DNA of 8,773 bases from Candidatus Poseidoniaceae archaeon (GTDB lineage: Archaea; Thermoplasmatota; Poseidoniia; Poseidoniales; Poseidoniaceae): contig DUJK01000059.1 in NCBI GenBank assembly GCA_013329925.1, positions 1 through 8,773 of the forward strand, in the 5' to 3' direction. The notes below the pieces were generated by a model, which was not told where the DNA came from, did no database searches, and worked only from the letters and a program-made list of their open reading frames with translations. Made by a program: the position numbers and the translations under genes. Shown in pieces: positions 6,916 through 8,773 of this stretch; the first letter of the stretch is position 1; each line of letters opens with the position of its first letter.

Positions 6916-7588
6916 TCAACAAATCATACCTACCCTGTTAATTCAAAAACCCCACCGAACAGGCCTAAATGTGTCAAAATCCGTAAATTGGAATGCTGTA
7001 ATTGGTTCACTATCTGAAAATCAGCAGGAAACTTTGTTTGGAACATCTTTGTCAAAGTTGTTTGCAAAACTTCCGTTGTGGATCTCACATCCCTCTAATA
7101 TTGGTGGATTTTATGGCTTATTGGTTGCTCTTGCATTAATACTGCCATATCGATTCGCCACAGATGATTACTATGGATGGGCCAGCGACTGGGCGCTACA
7201 TTGTGCATTATTGATGGTCGCCTGTTTTTTCTTAGGCTTATGTTCTACAGTTATCAACACAATTTTTGGCAGACTCCCGATGGCTCCTCCAAGAATTATT
7301 CTCTATCCAATGCCATTCATCGGTCTTGCCTTATTATCAATAGACAGAACTGATATCTTATCAATAAATGCCTATATTTCTTGGCTCCTGATTTTGCTTC
7401 CAGGTCCATTGTATGTGCATCTTTCTTGGGCACCAAGATGGAGGCTACTATGCATGATTGATGATGGCAGAAATCCGTTTGATGACATGTTAGATATTCG
7501 TGATGAATCAAAAGGTCATGAAGTTGCAATAAGTAATGATAGCGAGATTAATTCAGTAGTTGATGATTTTTCAAAATCCGAAGAATAA
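6899..7588 (+). CDS. Unrecognised membrane protein with about four membrane segments
   Basis: Up to 229 residues with hydrophobic segments near 68-84, 98-120, 131-148 and 157-175, followed by an acidic tail (ISNDSEINSVVDDFSKSEE) that is probably cytoplasmic. A conserved-looking loop, LSWAPRWRLLCMIDDGRNPFDDM (split by the last membrane exit, about 175-197), could be functional, but I know no family for it. The longest frame starts with TTG inside the previous gene. An alternative GTG at 6971, with a weak AGG seven bases upstream, would give 205 residues starting SKSVNW and leave 55 bases after the upstream stop; I cannot decide between them. It follows the two-TM gene directly and ends one base before the stop of the convergent KBL-like gene. 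Confidence 0.72.
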   Translation: MSIKNNQQIIPTLLIQKPHRTGLNVSKSVNWNAVIGSLSENQQETLFGTSLSKLFAKLPLWISHPSNIGGFYGLLVALALILPYRFATDDYYGWASDWALHCALLMVACFFLGLCSTVINTIFGRLPMAPPRIILYPMPFIGLALLSIDRTDILSINAYISWLLILLPGPLYVHLSWAPRWRLLCMIDDGRNPFDDMLDIRDESKGHEVAISNDSEINSVVDDFSKSEE

Positions 7589-7589
7589 C

Positions 7590-8771
7590 TCAAATCAAAC
7601 CCATTTTTGGACCGACTCGCTCAAAGATTGCTAATACTTCATCAAGGTCGTCCTTGGAAAGGCCAGCAGACATCTGAGTTCGAATTCTCGCTTTATCTCG
7701 AGCAACCATTGGAAATACAATAGCACCTGCCATAACCCCTTGTTTACCAAGCTCAACAGTGAAATCTTTGGCCACTCTTGATTCACCACACATTACGGGA
7801 ATTATTGGTGTAGTTGATACGCCGGTATCAAATCCTAAACTCTGTAATTCCTTGCGGAAATAATTGGTATTAGCCCATAGTTTTTGATGATGTTCTGGCT
7901 CTTCCATCAGTACTTCAATCGCCGCTTTTTGCGCCGCAGCAACACCTGGCGGCTGAGAACCTGACAACAACCAAGACCTCGAATGATTAAGTGCGTGAGT
8001 CCTAGTCATCTCTGTTCCAGCGAGTATCCCTCCTTGAACACCCAAGGCTTTGGAAAAAGAACCTGTTTCAAAATCTATACTACCTTGTAATCCAAAATGG
8101 TCAACTATACCAGCGCCAGTTTCGCCAAGAACACCCTCACCATGACAATCGTCGACATATACCATTGCCCCATACTCTTTGGCCAATTTATCAATTTCAT
8201 CAAGAGGCGCAATGTCACCATCCATGGAAAATACTCCATCTGTGATGATCAGTTTTCGCTTTGCGTCTTCATTACTAATTAGTACTGCTTCTAATTCACT
8301 CATATCATTGTGTGCGTATACTGCCCTACTGGCTTTAGTTAACCTAACTCCATCAATAATTGAACCATGGTTTAGTTCATCACTTATTATCACATCATCT
8401 TTGCCCGTAACTAAAGTTGGAATCAATCCGACATTCACAGTATATCCTGCAGAATAGATTAACGCTGCTTCAACCTTCTTAAATTCTGCAACTTTTTCCT
8501 CTGCTGCTATGTGAATGTCCATAGTACCAGCAATAGCCCTGACACTACCGCTACCTGCACCATATTTTGTAGTCGCATCAACCATCGCTTTGACTACTTT
8601 TGGATGAGTTGTAAGATTCAAATAATTATTCGCTGAAAGCATTATTGTTGGCTTACCATTCATCGAGCATCTCGGTTGGTTAGGACTTTCCAAAGTTGGT
8701 GGTTCCCACAACAAAGATTGTTTAGATAGTTCCTCATATCGCTGTTTCATCCACGTCATGTCGCCTGGCAT
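7590..8771 (-). CDS. kbl: Alpha-oxoamine synthase, probably glycine C-acetyltransferase (KBL type)
   Basis: A PLP-dependent enzyme of the alpha-oxoamine synthase family (class II fold type I). The probable reaction joins glycine and acetyl-CoA to 2-amino-3-ketobutyrate, or the reverse in threonine breakdown. Of 393 residues, the PLP lysine is expected at K241 in TGSFSKALG. Other family residues are GSGSVR (73-78), NHGSIIDG (134-141), the VDDCH segment (206-210: D207, H210) and RIRTQMSA (362-369). The layout, including DGVFSMDGDIAPLDEI and the ending ERVGPKMGLI, follows the Thermus-type and E. coli KBL proteins, and the length is close to theirs, so the ATG at 8771 is probably the true start although only two bases lie beyond it. 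In-frame ATGs at residues 5 and 8 are alternatives. 8-amino-7-oxononanoate synthase or another acyl transferase of the family cannot be excluded. No threonine dehydrogenase partner is in the window. Confidence 0.88.
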   Translation of the reverse strand: MPGDMTWMKQRYEELSKQSLLWEPPTLESPNQPRCSMNGKPTIMLSANNYLNLTTHPKVVKAMVDATTKYGAGSGSVRAIAGTMDIHIAAEEKVAEFKKVEAALIYSAGYTVNVGLIPTLVTGKDDVIISDELNHGSIIDGVRLTKASRAVYAHNDMSELEAVLISNEDAKRKLIITDGVFSMDGDIAPLDEIDKLAKEYGAMVYVDDCHGEGVLGETGAGIVDHFGLQGSIDFETGSFSKALGVQGGILAGTEMTRTHALNHSRSWLLSGSQPPGVAAAQKAAIEVLMEEPEHHQKLWANTNYFRKELQSLGFDTGVSTTPIIPVMCGESRVAKDFTVELGKQGVMAGAIVFPMVARDKARIRTQMSAGLSKDDLDEVLAIFERVGPKMGLI

Positions 8772-8773
8772 AG

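Noticed and set aside
1..8773. CRISPR arrays, insertion sequences, tRNA or rRNA genes, phage genes
   Set aside because: No regularly spaced repeats, terminal inverted repeats, transposase motifs or tRNA-like cloverleaf were recognised by eye on either strand.

Overview
The window is a compact, AT-rich stretch (roughly 60% A+T by eye) with very little intergenic space. No rRNA, tRNA, CRISPR array or mobile element could be seen. Several features point to an archaeon: a DUF835-type sensory protein (a family concentrated in Euryarchaeota), TATA-like boxes at archaeal spacing upstream of two genes, and Shine-Dalgarno sequences inside an overlapping operon. A marine Thermoplasmatota lineage (Marine Group II/III type) is my best guess. 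It is an inference, and two metabolic genes here (citrate synthase, KBL-like enzyme) look bacterial or eukaryotic in style.

Left edge: the 3' end of an unrecognised plus-strand gene (to 473) runs head-on into a minus-strand citrate synthase (477-1652) of the mitochondrial-like type. This gene has its own TATA-like box and possibly a leaderless GTG start. Upstream of it lies a three-gene minus-strand operon read in the order 6137 to 1727. It holds a 650-residue protein with a DUF2226/DUF4388-like N-terminal domain, a DUF835-like domain and a long charged tail; a 668-residue AAA+ ATPase whose core closely follows the bacterial replication initiator DnaA domain III; and a 151-residue YkgJ-type cysteine-cluster protein. 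Their junctions are TAATG (1-nt overlap) and ATGA (4-nt overlap), so the three are almost certainly co-translated.

Right side: a divergent intergenic region (6138-6285) separates this operon from two overlapping plus-strand genes for small membrane proteins with two and about four membrane segments (6286-7588). These run head-on, with one base between stops, into a minus-strand alpha-oxoamine synthase of the glycine C-acetyltransferase (KBL) type (7590-8771), whose start lies at the window edge.

The most interesting part is the DUF835 / DnaA-like ATPase / YkgJ operon. It pairs a sensory-type protein with an initiator-type ATPase that appears to lack the usual DnaA DNA-binding domain. Its function cannot be read from the sequence. 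The two flanking metabolic enzymes are ordinary housekeeping genes and give no obvious clue to it.
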